64,000 nucleotides of DNA from Streptomyces finlayi (GTDB lineage Bacteria; Actinomycetota; Actinomycetes; Streptomycetales; Streptomycetaceae). The DNA is taken from assembly GCF_014216315.1 (NCBI RefSeq), contig NZ_CP045702.1, positions 7,068,001 through 7,132,000 of the forward strand. The letters are read 5' to 3'. This document shows positions 1-8,184 of the stretch, one piece after another (the stretch's first letter is position 1; every line of letters starts with the position of its first letter). Position numbers and translations under genes: made by a program. The notes beneath the pieces are model-generated. The model was not told where the DNA came from and did no database searches. It worked only from the letters and a program-made list of their open reading frames with translations.

Positions 1-46
1 CCCCGCCACCTGATCCCGTCACCTCAGGGGAGACACCTCGGGCCCG

Positions 47-715
47 TCACCGCATGAGTGAGCGCATCCGGTCGATCTCCACCGTCTGCTGGGCGACGAC
101 GTCCGTAGCCATCTCCTCGACGGGCACGTCGTTGCCCTCGGACAGCGCCTCGACCGCCATGGTGACCGCTCCCTGGTGGTGGGTGATCATCAGCTTCAGG
201 AAGAGCTCGTCGAAGGCTTCGCCACGTACGGCGCGCAGTTCCTTCAGCTGTGCATCCGTCGCCATGCCGGGCATCGTGCCGTGGTCGTGGGTCGGCTTGC
301 GCTTGTCCCCACCGTTGTTTTTCAGCCAACCTTCCATCGCGGCGATTTCGGGCTTCTGGCCCGATGCGATGCGATCCGCGAACCGTTTGACGGAGGAGGA
401 GCCCGCACGGTCGGCGGCGAGATCCGTCATCACCAGAGCCTGCGCGTGGTGCTCGATCATCATCCGCGCATAGCGGAAGTCCGCGGAGTTGGGAGCCGGC
501 GCCCCCGCCTCCTCGCGGGCCTCCTCGGCGGACAGACGCCGGGCAGGCTCGCCCGGCTTTCCGGGCGCCACCACCGAAGGGCCCTTGTGCGCCTTGGCGT
601 CGGCGTCCTGGTTCCCGCTGCCCGAGTCGCAGGCTACGAGGGCGAATGCGGCAGCGGCGACCGCTGTCATGAGAGCGGCTCCGCGCATGCGTCTGGTCTG
701 ACGGCGGATCAACAC
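47..715 (-). CDS. DUF305 family lipoprotein
   Basis: Exported lipoprotein of the DUF305 family, which has a four-helix ferritin-like fold; the function is not established, although relatives often sit with copper or redox genes. I chose the GTG at 715 because AGGAGG (721-726) lies 5 nt upstream. A basic N-terminus and hydrophobic stretch lead to the lipobox LVAC with Cys29. The two diagnostic His-His motifs are visible, MMIEHHAQA and LMITHHQGA, each followed by a helix. It is transcribed divergently from the LVIVD-repeat gene, and the two are likely to act together at the cell surface. An upstream ATG at 748 is in frame but lacks a good ribosome binding site. Confidence 0.88.
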   Translation of the reverse strand: MLIRRQTRRMRGAALMTAVAAAAFALVACDSGSGNQDADAKAHKGPSVVAPGKPGEPARRLSAEEAREEAGAPAPNSADFRYARMMIEHHAQALVMTDLAADRAGSSSVKRFADRIASGQKPEIAAMEGWLKNNGGDKRKPTHDHGTMPGMATDAQLKELRAVRGEAFDELFLKLMITHHQGAVTMAVEALSEGNDVPVEEMATDVVAQQTVEIDRMRSLMR

Positions 716-892
716 GGCGACCTCCTGGGCCACATGGGTTTGTTGCACACCGTCCTAACACGCTTCCACAGGGCCGCGATCAGAAACTCTCATTACGTCT
801 CTGTTGCCATCTGTTGATGTGGACACGGAAGGGACGATACTGCCGGGGTCCGTGAACCCGTTCAGCTGTGAACGGATACCAGGGAGGACATA

Positions 893-2383
893 GTGACCTC
901 GTTGCACACCACCCGCGTGCGGCGCAGACGTCTGGGAGTGGCAGCAGCCGCAGCCGGGCTTTTCGCCACTCTGCTGACCGCCGGCACCGCCGTCGCGACG
1001 CCCGATCCCGGTGACGCCCCCATCACCCCCAAGGGCATATCCGCCGGCCAGGAGGCCGAAGCCACGGCCGCGATCCGGAGCGGCGAGATACCCGGCGTGG
1101 ACGAGATCGTCCACAGCCCGAACATCAAGCACCTCACCAACGTCCCGAAGGACGCCCTCAAGGGCACCAACTCGGACCTGGCGTTCCAGGGGAAGTACGC
1201 GTTCTCCGGCAACTACGACGGCTTCGTGATCTACGACATCAGCAAGCCGTCGTCCCCGAAGACCGTCTCGCAGGTCCTCTGCCCCGGGGGGCAGAACGAC
1301 ATCACGGTCTCCGGCGACCTGCTCTTCCTGTCCACCGACTCCTCACGCAGCGACGACTCGTGTGCGAGCACCTCTCAACCCGCCACGGAGAAGTCCTCCT
1401 GGGAGGGCATGAAGATCTTCGACATCAGCGACAAGCGCAACCCGGAGTACGTCGCCGCTGTCGAGACCGCGTGTGGTTCACACACCCACACGCTGATCCC
1501 CAAGCGTTCGAGCGTGTACGTGTACGTCTCCTCGTACTCGCCGAACGAGGCGTTCCCCGACTGCCAGCCGCCGCATGACGGAATCTCCGTCATCAAGGTC
1601 CCGCGCAGCGCCCCCGAAGAGGCCCGGATCGTGAACTTCCCGGTGCTCTTCCCGGACGGCGGGAACCCCGGCGCGCCGGCCAACCCGGGCGTCTCCAAGA
1701 CGACCGGCTGCCACGACATCACCGTGCTGCCCTCGAAGGACCTGGCCGCCGGAGCCTGCATGGGTGACGGTCTGCTGTTCTCGATCGAGGACCCGGTGAA
1801 CCCGAAGATCATCGACCGGGTCCAGGACAACGTGAACTTCGCGTTCTGGCACTCGGCGACGTTCAACCAGGGTGCCGACAAGGTCGTCTTCACCGACGAG
1901 CTCGGCGGCGGCGGCGCGGCGACCTGCAACGAGGCCATCGGCCCGAAGCGCGGCGCCGACGGCATCTACGACATCGTGGGCCGCGGCGACCACCGCAAGC
2001 TGGTCTTCCGCAGTTACTTCAAGATCGACCGCCATCAGGCCGACGCCGAGGTCTGTGTCGCCCACAACGGCTCGATCATCCCCGTCAAGGGCCGCGACCT
2101 GATGGTCCAGGCCTGGTACCAGGGAGGCATCTCGGTCTGGGACTTCACCAACTCCTCGGCGCCCAAGGAGATCGCCTTCTTCGAGCGTGGTCCGGTCACC
2201 CTGGACAGGGTGACCACGGCCGGTTCATGGTCCGCGTACTACTACAACGGTCACATCTACAGCAATGACATCGCCAAGGGCTTCGATGTGCTGAGGCTCG
2301 ACGACCGCCGGACCGACCCGGCGAAGAAGGTGCGGATGTCCGAGCTCAACCCGCAGACGCAGCCGGACTACTTCGCCCGCTAG
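893..2383 (+). CDS. Secreted LVIVD-repeat protein
   Basis: Predicted secreted beta-propeller-like protein of 496 aa. It starts at GTG 893 behind AGGGAGGA. Residues 1-35 form a signal peptide with an Arg-rich n-region (RVRRRRLG), a hydrophobic core and an Ala-x-Ala-type end. The mature part carries LVIVD-type repeats, for example NYDGFVIYDISKPSSPK and GMKIFDISDKRNPEYV. These repeats build surface propellers; the ligand is unknown. Several conserved Cys and His residues (AVETACGSHTHTL, GCHDITV) could form disulfides or bind metal. It is divergent from the DUF305 lipoprotein, a pairing that suggests a joint envelope function. Confidence 0.85.
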   Translation: MTSLHTTRVRRRRLGVAAAAAGLFATLLTAGTAVATPDPGDAPITPKGISAGQEAEATAAIRSGEIPGVDEIVHSPNIKHLTNVPKDALKGTNSDLAFQGKYAFSGNYDGFVIYDISKPSSPKTVSQVLCPGGQNDITVSGDLLFLSTDSSRSDDSCASTSQPATEKSSWEGMKIFDISDKRNPEYVAAVETACGSHTHTLIPKRSSVYVYVSSYSPNEAFPDCQPPHDGISVIKVPRSAPEEARIVNFPVLFPDGGNPGAPANPGVSKTTGCHDITVLPSKDLAAGACMGDGLLFSIEDPVNPKIIDRVQDNVNFAFWHSATFNQGADKVVFTDELGGGGAATCNEAIGPKRGADGIYDIVGRGDHRKLVFRSYFKIDRHQADAEVCVAHNGSIIPVKGRDLMVQAWYQGGISVWDFTNSSAPKEIAFFERGPVTLDRVTTAGSWSAYYYNGHIYSNDIAKGFDVLRLDDRRTDPAKKVRMSELNPQTQPDYFAR

Positions 2384-2491
2384 GCCGTCCGCTCCGGCAT
2401 ACGGCACCCGAGGTGTCCCGCCGCGCCGCGCGTGGCCCGGCGGAACGCCTCACCGACCGACAAGCGGCATGGGGACGCGCTGTTCCCCCCC

Positions 2492-2525
2492 GGACCGGCC
2501 GGACCTCCACGGGTCCGGCCGGTCC
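2492..2525. terminator. Bidirectional terminator hairpin
   Basis: Perfect 14-bp inverted repeat (GGACCGGCCGGACC / GGTCCGGCCGGTCC) with a 6-nt loop, between the convergent LVIVD-repeat and GNAT genes. There is no U-tract, as is common for terminators of GC-rich actinobacteria. Confidence 0.7.
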
Positions 2526-2539
2526 GCTGTGCCGCGGAC

Positions 2540-3037
2540 TCAGGCGCGCTCCATGCAGACGAGACCCTCCCTGGCGTCCCAGGAGTCGACCACGGTGAAG
2601 CCGAGCCGCTCGTAGAGCGCGATGGCTCCCGTACGCCAGCTCCACACGGAGAGTGCCACCGGACTCGCACCGATCTCCGCCGCGTGGTCCAGCGCACATC
2701 CGACCAGCGCGGAGGCGACGCCCGCTCCACGCATCGCGGGGTCCACCCACAGGCGTTTGATCTCGGAGCGCCCCCCGACCGGAGCGGTCACCACCAGGCA
2801 GCCCACCGAGGCGCCCTCGCTCCTGGCGACCACCACGACGTCGTCGGCGAAGGCGTGGTGCGGCGACAGGATCTCCGTGCGGTACCGCGTGGGCAGCGCC
2901 TCCGCACGCTCCACGGCCCGGCCCTTCTCGGCCTCCGTACACAGGTGGTACGCGGTCAGCAGCGCGGTGAGCCCGTCGGCGGGGGACAGGTCCCGGCCTG
3001 GCAGACGGTGTATGAGCACAGTGGGCCGGTCGATCAT
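2540..3037 (-). CDS. GNAT family N-acetyltransferase
   Basis: Acetyl-CoA-dependent N-acetyltransferase of 165 aa, substrate unknown. I placed the start at ATG 3037 (MIDRPTVLIHRLPG); the reading frame stays open further upstream but runs over the next small gene. The acetyl-CoA-binding motif A is visible (DPAMRGAGVASALVGCALDHA), followed by the typical C-terminal ALYERLGFTVV strand-helix. It is transcribed in the same direction as the 59-aa gene upstream, about 50 bp away. Confidence 0.8.
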   Translation of the reverse strand: MIDRPTVLIHRLPGRDLSPADGLTALLTAYHLCTEAEKGRAVERAEALPTRYRTEILSPHHAFADDVVVVARSEGASVGCLVVTAPVGGRSEIKRLWVDPAMRGAGVASALVGCALDHAAEIGASPVALSVWSWRTGAIALYERLGFTVVDSWDAREGLVCMERA

Positions 3038-3086
3038 CCCAGCAGCATCGCACAGGCCGTCTGGGGAAGCGGAGCGTTTCCGTCCG

Positions 3087-3266
3087 TCAGGCGGCGGACC
3101 GCACGCTCGTCCCCGTCGCCGCGGCCCACTCCACCAGCAGTCGCTGGTACTCAGCCTCGTCCTCCGGAGACAGGTATCCGCCCGAGCGCTGCCACAGGTC
3201 GCGAATCGCGTCATTGACGACGGAGGTGGAACGCACGGAACCTGACGAGGAGGGAGAGGTGGACAT
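3087..3266 (-). CDS. Small conserved hypothetical protein
   Basis: Protein of 59 aa starting at ATG 3266 (MSTSPSSSGSVRSTSVVND). The Ser-rich N-terminus is followed by an amphipathic segment (AIRDLWQRSGG, LSPEDEAEYQRLLVEWAAA) that should form two helices. There is no signal peptide, membrane segment or known domain. Similar short proteins are common in Streptomyces but I cannot assign a function. It probably shares a transcript with the GNAT gene downstream. Codon bias fits its neighbours, so I consider it real. Confidence 0.6.
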   Translation of the reverse strand: MSTSPSSSGSVRSTSVVNDAIRDLWQRSGGYLSPEDEAEYQRLLVEWAAATGTSVRSAA

Positions 3267-3372
3267 GCGTACAAGGCTACGACCCCGATCGGACAATCCG
3301 ACACAGTGTGCGACGGGGACATCCCTCACATCTCCACATCGGCCAGGATTATGGCTGATTCCGACCGGCGCG

Positions 3373-4071
3373 TCACGCTGTCCGGGTCAGCCCCAGCGCG
3401 TGCAGGCCGTCCGGCCGTTCCTCCACCGGGAGGTGCTCGACGAAGCGCACCGCGCATCCCAGCGCCGCCGCGCCGCCGTCGGCACGCCGGTCGTCACCCA
3501 CCATCACCACCCGGGCCGGTTCCCGGTCCAGCAGTGCGCAGGCGGTACGGAACAGGCGCGCGTCCGGCTTCTGGACTCCGTGCTCGAAGGACAGCACGTA
3601 CGCGTCGACCAGGGAATCCAGCCCATGGGCGTGGAAGACCGGTCGCAGATCCCAGCCGATGTTGCTGACCACACCGATCGCCACCCCGTCACGGCGCAGA
3701 CCGCGCAACACCCGTTCCGCATCGGGGTAAGGGCGCCACGCCGCGGGAGACATATGGCGGGCGTACAGGGCGTCGTAGAGGCCGGGATCCGGCAGCGCGA
3801 CCTGACGAGCGAGCCCCGTATAGGCTTCCCGGTGCAGTTCGGCGCTCCGGTCACGGTCCGCCCAGGCCGCCGCGAGGTGGTGGGGAACACATTCGGGGGC
3901 CGGTCCGCCGGGCAGCGCCCCGGCGGACGTCAGCTCACGCACGTACCGCTCGAACACCCGCGGTCCGACGCGCAGACCGCACTCGTCCAGGACCGTGCGC
4001 AGCCAGGAGCGCACCGGCTCGATGCGGAAGAGCGTTCCGGAGAAGTCGAAGAGGGCGCCTGTGAACGTCAT
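3373..4071 (-). CDS. HAD family hydrolase
   Basis: Haloacid-dehalogenase superfamily protein of 232 aa, subfamily IA-like, expected to be a cytosolic phosphatase or related hydrolase. Motif I is DFSGTLF (residues 9-15): the nucleophile Asp is present, but the second acid of the usual DxDGT is Ser. Motif II is seen in GVVSNIGWD, motif III as the Lys in VQKPDARLF, and motif IV as VMVGDDRRADGGAA. The ATG overlaps the stop of the PAP2 gene by 4 nt (ATGA), so the two genes are translationally coupled. The Ser substitution would weaken general acid chemistry, so the activity may be low or altered. Confidence 0.82.
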   Translation of the reverse strand: MTFTGALFDFSGTLFRIEPVRSWLRTVLDECGLRVGPRVFERYVRELTSAGALPGGPAPECVPHHLAAAWADRDRSAELHREAYTGLARQVALPDPGLYDALYARHMSPAAWRPYPDAERVLRGLRRDGVAIGVVSNIGWDLRPVFHAHGLDSLVDAYVLSFEHGVQKPDARLFRTACALLDREPARVVMVGDDRRADGGAAALGCAVRFVEHLPVEERPDGLHALGLTRTA

Positions 4072-4760
4072 GGATCGATCCTCCCCGCCCGGAACGCGGT
4101 GTATCCGAGGATCGAGAACGCGGCCGTCGCGGCGCCCAGCAGTGTGCCGCCCACCACATCGGTCATCCAGTGGACGCCGAGATAGACCCGGGTGAAAGCG
4201 ACTCCGACGACGGAGACGGCCGCCACCACCAGAGCGCTACGCCACCACAGGGGCGCCGCCCCCTTCAGTCGCAGCAGCCACAGCAGGAGGGCGCAGGTCA
4301 CCACCGACGTCATCACATGACCCGAAGGGAAGGCCGCGTACTGCGCGGAATCCACCGGGTCCGGCCACTGGGGCCTGTCCCGGCCGACGGCGGACTTGAG
4401 CCCTTGCTGGACGAGTGCGGAGAGCGCACTCGTGGCCGCCACCCAGACAGCGAGCCAGCGGGCGCCGCGCCACCACAGGGCGATCGCGGTGACGGCGATC
4501 ACGGCGCGCATCGTCCAGGGGTCCCACACCCAGTCCGTCAGCACGCGGTTGACGTGGACCAGCACCGGTTCGGTCACGGCCCTGCGGTGCAGGGTGTCGG
4601 CGACCGTGCGGTCCACGGACATGAGCGGGGCCCAGCTCACCGCGACGAGAGCCACCAGCACCGCCGAGAGGGCCGCGCATACGGTGGCCGCCCGCGCGAG
4701 GTGGGGGCCGTCCCGGCGACGGGCGGGCGGGGAAAAGTGTGGGGGGTCCATGCGGCGCAT
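4068..4760 (-). CDS. PAP2 superfamily membrane phosphatase
   Basis: Integral membrane lipid phosphatase of 230 aa. The three PAP2 catalytic motifs are all present: a KxxxxxxRP-type KSAVGRDRP, PSGH (AAFPSGHVMT) and a final R-x5-H-x3-D type (TRVYLGVHWMTD). Five to six hydrophobic segments surround them. Likely substrates are undecaprenyl pyrophosphate, phosphatidic acid or similar lipids. The start at ATG 4760 has GAGGA 8 nt upstream; an alternative ATG lies three codons inside. It is coupled to the HAD hydrolase by an ATGA overlap. Confidence 0.87.
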   Translation of the reverse strand: MRRMDPPHFSPPARRRDGPHLARAATVCAALSAVLVALVAVSWAPLMSVDRTVADTLHRRAVTEPVLVHVNRVLTDWVWDPWTMRAVIAVTAIALWWRGARWLAVWVAATSALSALVQQGLKSAVGRDRPQWPDPVDSAQYAAFPSGHVMTSVVTCALLLWLLRLKGAAPLWWRSALVVAAVSVVGVAFTRVYLGVHWMTDVVGGTLLGAATAAFSILGYTAFRAGRIDP

Positions 4761-4794
4761 GGGGTGAATCCTCGCCGACGTTCGCCGCGACCGG

Positions 4795-5730
4795 CTATCC
4801 CAGCGCGCTGAGTCCCGGGACGAAAGCCACCAGCAGCGGGACGGCGGGCAGCAGGGTGGCCGCCGCGGTCAGCCGCAGTTTGCGGCCGGCGGTGAGCCGC
4901 TCCGTGGGCGCCAGCAACCGGTTCACCCTCAGCGGGACTTGGGCATCCGTGGACGGGCAGGGGCCGAACACGCCCCGGTCCTCGTTGAGCCCGACCAGGG
5001 CCAGCGCGGTCGTGAGCCGTCCGAAACGGCGCGATGCCACATCGTCGGCAGCGAGTTCGACGAGCCGGTGCATCTCCCCGCGGAACGCGGCGAAGACGGG
5101 AATCTGCGGAAAGCCCGCGGCCAGCGCACCCGAACAGTGCAGCAGCCAGTCGTGCCGCGCCCGTGCGTGCCCCTGCTCGTGCGCCAGCACCGAATCCAGC
5201 TGACGGCCCTTCAGGCGGCCGAGCGCGGCAGTCGTGATGACCAGTTGAGGTGCGGTGCCGGGCAGCCACCAGGCGTCGGGGCGCTCGCCCTCCAGCACCA
5301 CGAGCCGGCCGCCACCGGGCTCCTCGCCGGGCATCAGCGGCGAACGGATCAGCAGTTCGGTACGGCGCCGCGCGCGGCGCGACCGCGCCCGGAGGATCTC
5401 CCGTACCAGCATGGCGAGCGTCCACGCCCCGCCGAGAGCCAGCAGCACGGCGATCACGGCCGACCAGGGGCCGTACGCCGCCAGCGCGTACGCCTCGACC
5501 ACCGCGTGCGGCGCGGGCGCGAACACATGCCCGCGCACCGCCTGCCAGGCGGCGGACGCGCTGAACATCATGGAGAGCCCGAACGACAGCAGCACTCCTG
5601 CCACGACGCACTGCCAGACCCACAGGGCCACCACCGGCTCGCGCTCCGGCCACTGCGCCCGTGCCATCAGGCTGGGGGTCACGAGGGCGGCCAGTGCACC
5701 GAGCAGCAGCAGCACGAGGGAGACCAACAT
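4795..5730 (-). CDS. M56 family (BlaR1-like) metallopeptidase
   Basis: Membrane zinc metallopeptidase of 311 aa, related to the protease part of BlaR1/MecR1. The N-terminus has a transmembrane helix (VSLVLLLLGALAALVTPS), followed by further helices. The zinc motif is HEQGH in LDSVLAHEQGHARARHDW, and the third ligand region is ELAADDVA. It lacks a penicillin-sensor domain. In many actinobacteria a BlaI/CopY repressor sits directly upstream, but none is seen here; the upstream neighbour is a DUF5134 membrane protein. Confidence 0.85.
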   Translation of the reverse strand: MLVSLVLLLLGALAALVTPSLMARAQWPEREPVVALWVWQCVVAGVLLSFGLSMMFSASAAWQAVRGHVFAPAPHAVVEAYALAAYGPWSAVIAVLLALGGAWTLAMLVREILRARSRRARRRTELLIRSPLMPGEEPGGGRLVVLEGERPDAWWLPGTAPQLVITTAALGRLKGRQLDSVLAHEQGHARARHDWLLHCSGALAAGFPQIPVFAAFRGEMHRLVELAADDVASRRFGRLTTALALVGLNEDRGVFGPCPSTDAQVPLRVNRLLAPTERLTAGRKLRLTAAATLLPAVPLLVAFVPGLSALG

Positions 5731-5815
5731 GGGGTCACCCTATGAGCGCCGCGTGGTCCCGGGTACGGCTGCGCCCACCAAGTGACGTACGCCACGGCCC
5801 GACGGGCGCTCCGTC

Positions 5816-6406
5816 TCACAGGGTGAGAAGCATCGCGAACATGGCTATGCCCATCGTCAGCCGGCAGGCCGGCGTGAGCTCCGGCCGGGCGCCCCCGCTC
5901 CCGGCCACCCCCGCGGCCCCGGAGGCGGCCGTCACCGGGATCAGCCGGCCCGCCGAGACGAGTACGTAGAACGCGTAGTACACGAGGAGCACCCCGGTCA
6001 GCAGGGGGACACCCCCCGCGGACGCGGCGGCGCCGTGGCCGGCGTGCCCGCCACCGTCCGCACCGGGCGCCATCACCACCGCCATGTAGACCATCGCCAG
6101 GGAACCGACGAGATGGTGCAGGTGGTGCAGATGCTGCTGCGGATGACGCCCGCCGCTCCTCAGGAACCAGAGGGCGCGCAGCGCCGCAGTGCCGAACAGC
6201 GCCGCGTACCCGGCCCCGGCCCAGGCCGGCGGGGTGAACAGGACAGCGGGCACCGCCATCGCGGCCATTCCGAAGCCCATCACCGCCTCCGCGCGCGCCG
6301 CTCTGCGTTCCTCCCCCGTTTCCCGGCGCGCACGCGACAGGCAGTAGCCCCCCGCCACTCCGCACAACACCATGAGCAGCCAGCCGGACAGCGCCGGTCC
6401 GTGCAC
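5816..6406 (-). CDS. DUF5134 family membrane protein
   Basis: Polytopic membrane protein of 196 aa, about six hydrophobic helices. I chose GTG 6406 because GGGAGG sits 6 nt upstream; an ATG 11 codons earlier is possible. A His-rich segment (HPQQHLHHLHHLVG) followed by a helix and a short Gly/His loop (DGGGHAGHGAAA) may bind metal, which is an inference. The family has no known biochemical role. It lies immediately upstream of, and in the same direction as, the M56 metallopeptidase. Confidence 0.72.
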   Translation of the reverse strand: MHGPALSGWLLMVLCGVAGGYCLSRARRETGEERRAARAEAVMGFGMAAMAVPAVLFTPPAWAGAGYAALFGTAALRALWFLRSGGRHPQQHLHHLHHLVGSLAMVYMAVVMAPGADGGGHAGHGAAASAGGVPLLTGVLLVYYAFYVLVSAGRLIPVTAASGAAGVAGSGGARPELTPACRLTMGIAMFAMLLTL

Positions 6407-6596
6407 GGCGCACCTCCCCCTCAGGCGTACGACACCCATGTCGTCCCATCGATGCCCGCCTTCCGCCCTTCCGTACCCGGCGCATTGAGGTGCGGGGGAG
6501 CGCGGGCGGGCCTACTGGGGGCGGTCCGGCCGGGTTAGTCTCGTGCCGCACCGTCGGCAGGGCAGAAGCCGGCAGCACAGAAACGGGAGCATCACC

Positions 6597-7154
6597 ATGG
6601 ACACGGCCTCGATACCGGACACCGGACAGCTCACCTTCCGCGACGCGACCGAGGGCGACGTGCCCGTGCTGGTGCGGCTCATCGAATCCGCCTATCGCGG
6701 TGACTCCAGCCGGGCCGGGTGGACCACCGAGGCCGACATCCTCCAGGGGCAGCGGACCGACGCGGAGGGCGTGCGTGAGGTCGTCACGGCGGAATCGGGC
6801 CGCCTGCTCGTGGTCGAACGCGACGGCACCCCGGTCGCCTGCTGCCAGCTCGAACACCGGGGCGACGCGGCGTACTTCGGGATGTTCGCCGTACAGCCGG
6901 AACTTCAGGGAGCGGGCCTCGGCAAGGTGATCATCGCCGAGGCCGAGCGCACGGTCGTGGCGGGCTGGGGCGTGCGGGAGATGCACATGACGGTGATCTC
7001 CGTCCGCGCGGAGCTGATCGCCTGGTACGAGCGCCGCGGCTACCGCCGTACGGGAAAGCTGACCCCCTTCCCGTACGGCGACGAGCGCTTCGGCGTCCCG
7101 CAGCGCGACGATCTCGCGTTCGAGCTGCTGATCAAGGAGCTCCCCACCCCCTGA
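6597..7154 (+). CDS. GNAT family N-acetyltransferase
   Basis: Acetyltransferase of 185 aa starting at ATG 6597. Motif A for acetyl-CoA is clear (VQPELQGAGLGKVIIAEAER), and the C-terminal strand ends in LIAWYERRGYRRTGKL, the usual tyrosine general-acid region. The C-terminus (FPYGDERFGVPQRDDL) resembles GNATs acting on small amines or amino acids. The substrate cannot be read from sequence. It is divergent from the DUF5134/M56 pair and appears to be a single-gene unit. Confidence 0.85.
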   Translation: MDTASIPDTGQLTFRDATEGDVPVLVRLIESAYRGDSSRAGWTTEADILQGQRTDAEGVREVVTAESGRLLVVERDGTPVACCQLEHRGDAAYFGMFAVQPELQGAGLGKVIIAEAERTVVAGWGVREMHMTVISVRAELIAWYERRGYRRTGKLTPFPYGDERFGVPQRDDLAFELLIKELPTP

Positions 7155-7185
7155 TCCGGGCGGCCCCTGATCAGGACGGCAGGTC

Positions 7186-7869
7186 CTACGCCGTGAAGCG
7201 GCCCGTGCGGCGGATGTCCGGGAAGTCGGTCGTCGCGCCGTCGAGGCCGAGGGCGCGTACCAAGCGCAGCTGATCCTGGGTGTTCACCACCCAGCCGATC
7301 ACCTTCAGGCTCTCGCCGTGCGCCTGCTCGACGGTTTCCAGCGTGAGGCGGCGGATATTCAGCGCGAGCGTCGCCGCGCCCACCGCCTTCGCCCGCTCCA
7401 CCACGTCGCCGCCCCAGCGGCTCGCGATGAGCACCGTCCGGACGCCCGGGACGAGCTGTGCGATCTCGGCGACCGCCGCGTCGTGGAACGACGAGACCTC
7501 GACCCGTCCGACGAGGTCGCGCCGGAGCATCACCTCCGCGAGCGCCCGCGCCGCGGCGACGTCCTTGATCTCGGCCTGGAGCGGCGCCTCGACGGCGTCG
7601 AGCACCTCCTCGAAGACCGGCACGCGCTCACCCAGCCCGGCATCGAGCTCACGCAGCTCGGTCAGTGTCTTCTCGGCGATCAGCCCCCTGCCGTCGGTCG
7701 TGCGGTCCACGGCGGCGTCGTGCATGACGGCGAGCGCACCGTCCTTGCTCAGATGGAGGTCGAGCTCGATGGCGTCCATGCCGGCCTGCTCCGCGCGGGC
7801 GAAGGACCGCAGGGTGTTCTCCGGTTCGACACCCATGACCCCACGATGACCGAGGGTGAGAAAAGTCAA
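7186..7869 (-). CDS. Glycerophosphodiester phosphodiesterase
   Basis: Cytosolic GDPD-family enzyme of 227 aa that hydrolyses glycerophosphodiesters to glycerol 3-phosphate and an alcohol. It has the family HRG motif (TLGHRGVMGVEPENT), the metal-binding ExD (AIELDLHLSKDG) and the catalytic His region (AVMHDAAVDRTTDGRG). I placed the start at TTG 7869 (LTFLTLGHRG), with GGAAG upstream; the frame stays open for about 60 codons further upstream but that part does not look like protein. There is no signal peptide, so it is an intracellular form. Confidence 0.85.
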   Translation of the reverse strand: MTFLTLGHRGVMGVEPENTLRSFARAEQAGMDAIELDLHLSKDGALAVMHDAAVDRTTDGRGLIAEKTLTELRELDAGLGERVPVFEEVLDAVEAPLQAEIKDVAAARALAEVMLRRDLVGRVEVSSFHDAAVAEIAQLVPGVRTVLIASRWGGDVVERAKAVGAATLALNIRRLTLETVEQAHGESLKVIGWVVNTQDQLRLVRALGLDGATTDFPDIRRTGRFTA

Positions 7870-8184
7870 GGCACTCTCGCTTCCGTCGAAGACTCCCCGC
7901 GTGCGGCTCCTACCCACGCGGCACTGCGGCACTACGGCAGTGCGGAGCCTAATGGCCCGTGGCCGCCGGGCGGACCGGCCGTGCGCACGGGAGTTGCGCG
8001 GTGACGCTCGCTGCCCCCGGGGCTCCAGAAAAGCCGACGGAACCTGCGCCTCCATGGCGTGTCACAGGAAAAATAACGGTCACCCCAGGGGTCCGGCAGG
8101 ATAATCTTCTGGGCTCCACTTGTCCGAAGTGACCGCACACGGATACGGTGGCGTTACGCGAGGTTCTCCCGTGAAGGAAGTGTT
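7870..8184. other. Divergent intergenic region, no gene
   Basis: About 315 bp between the divergent GDPD and DUF6421 genes. It has lower GC near 8060-8110 (AAAAATAACGG, AGGATAATC), where promoters could lie, and AAGGAAG just before the ATG at 8185. I see no coding sequence and no clear operator. Confidence 0.5.
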
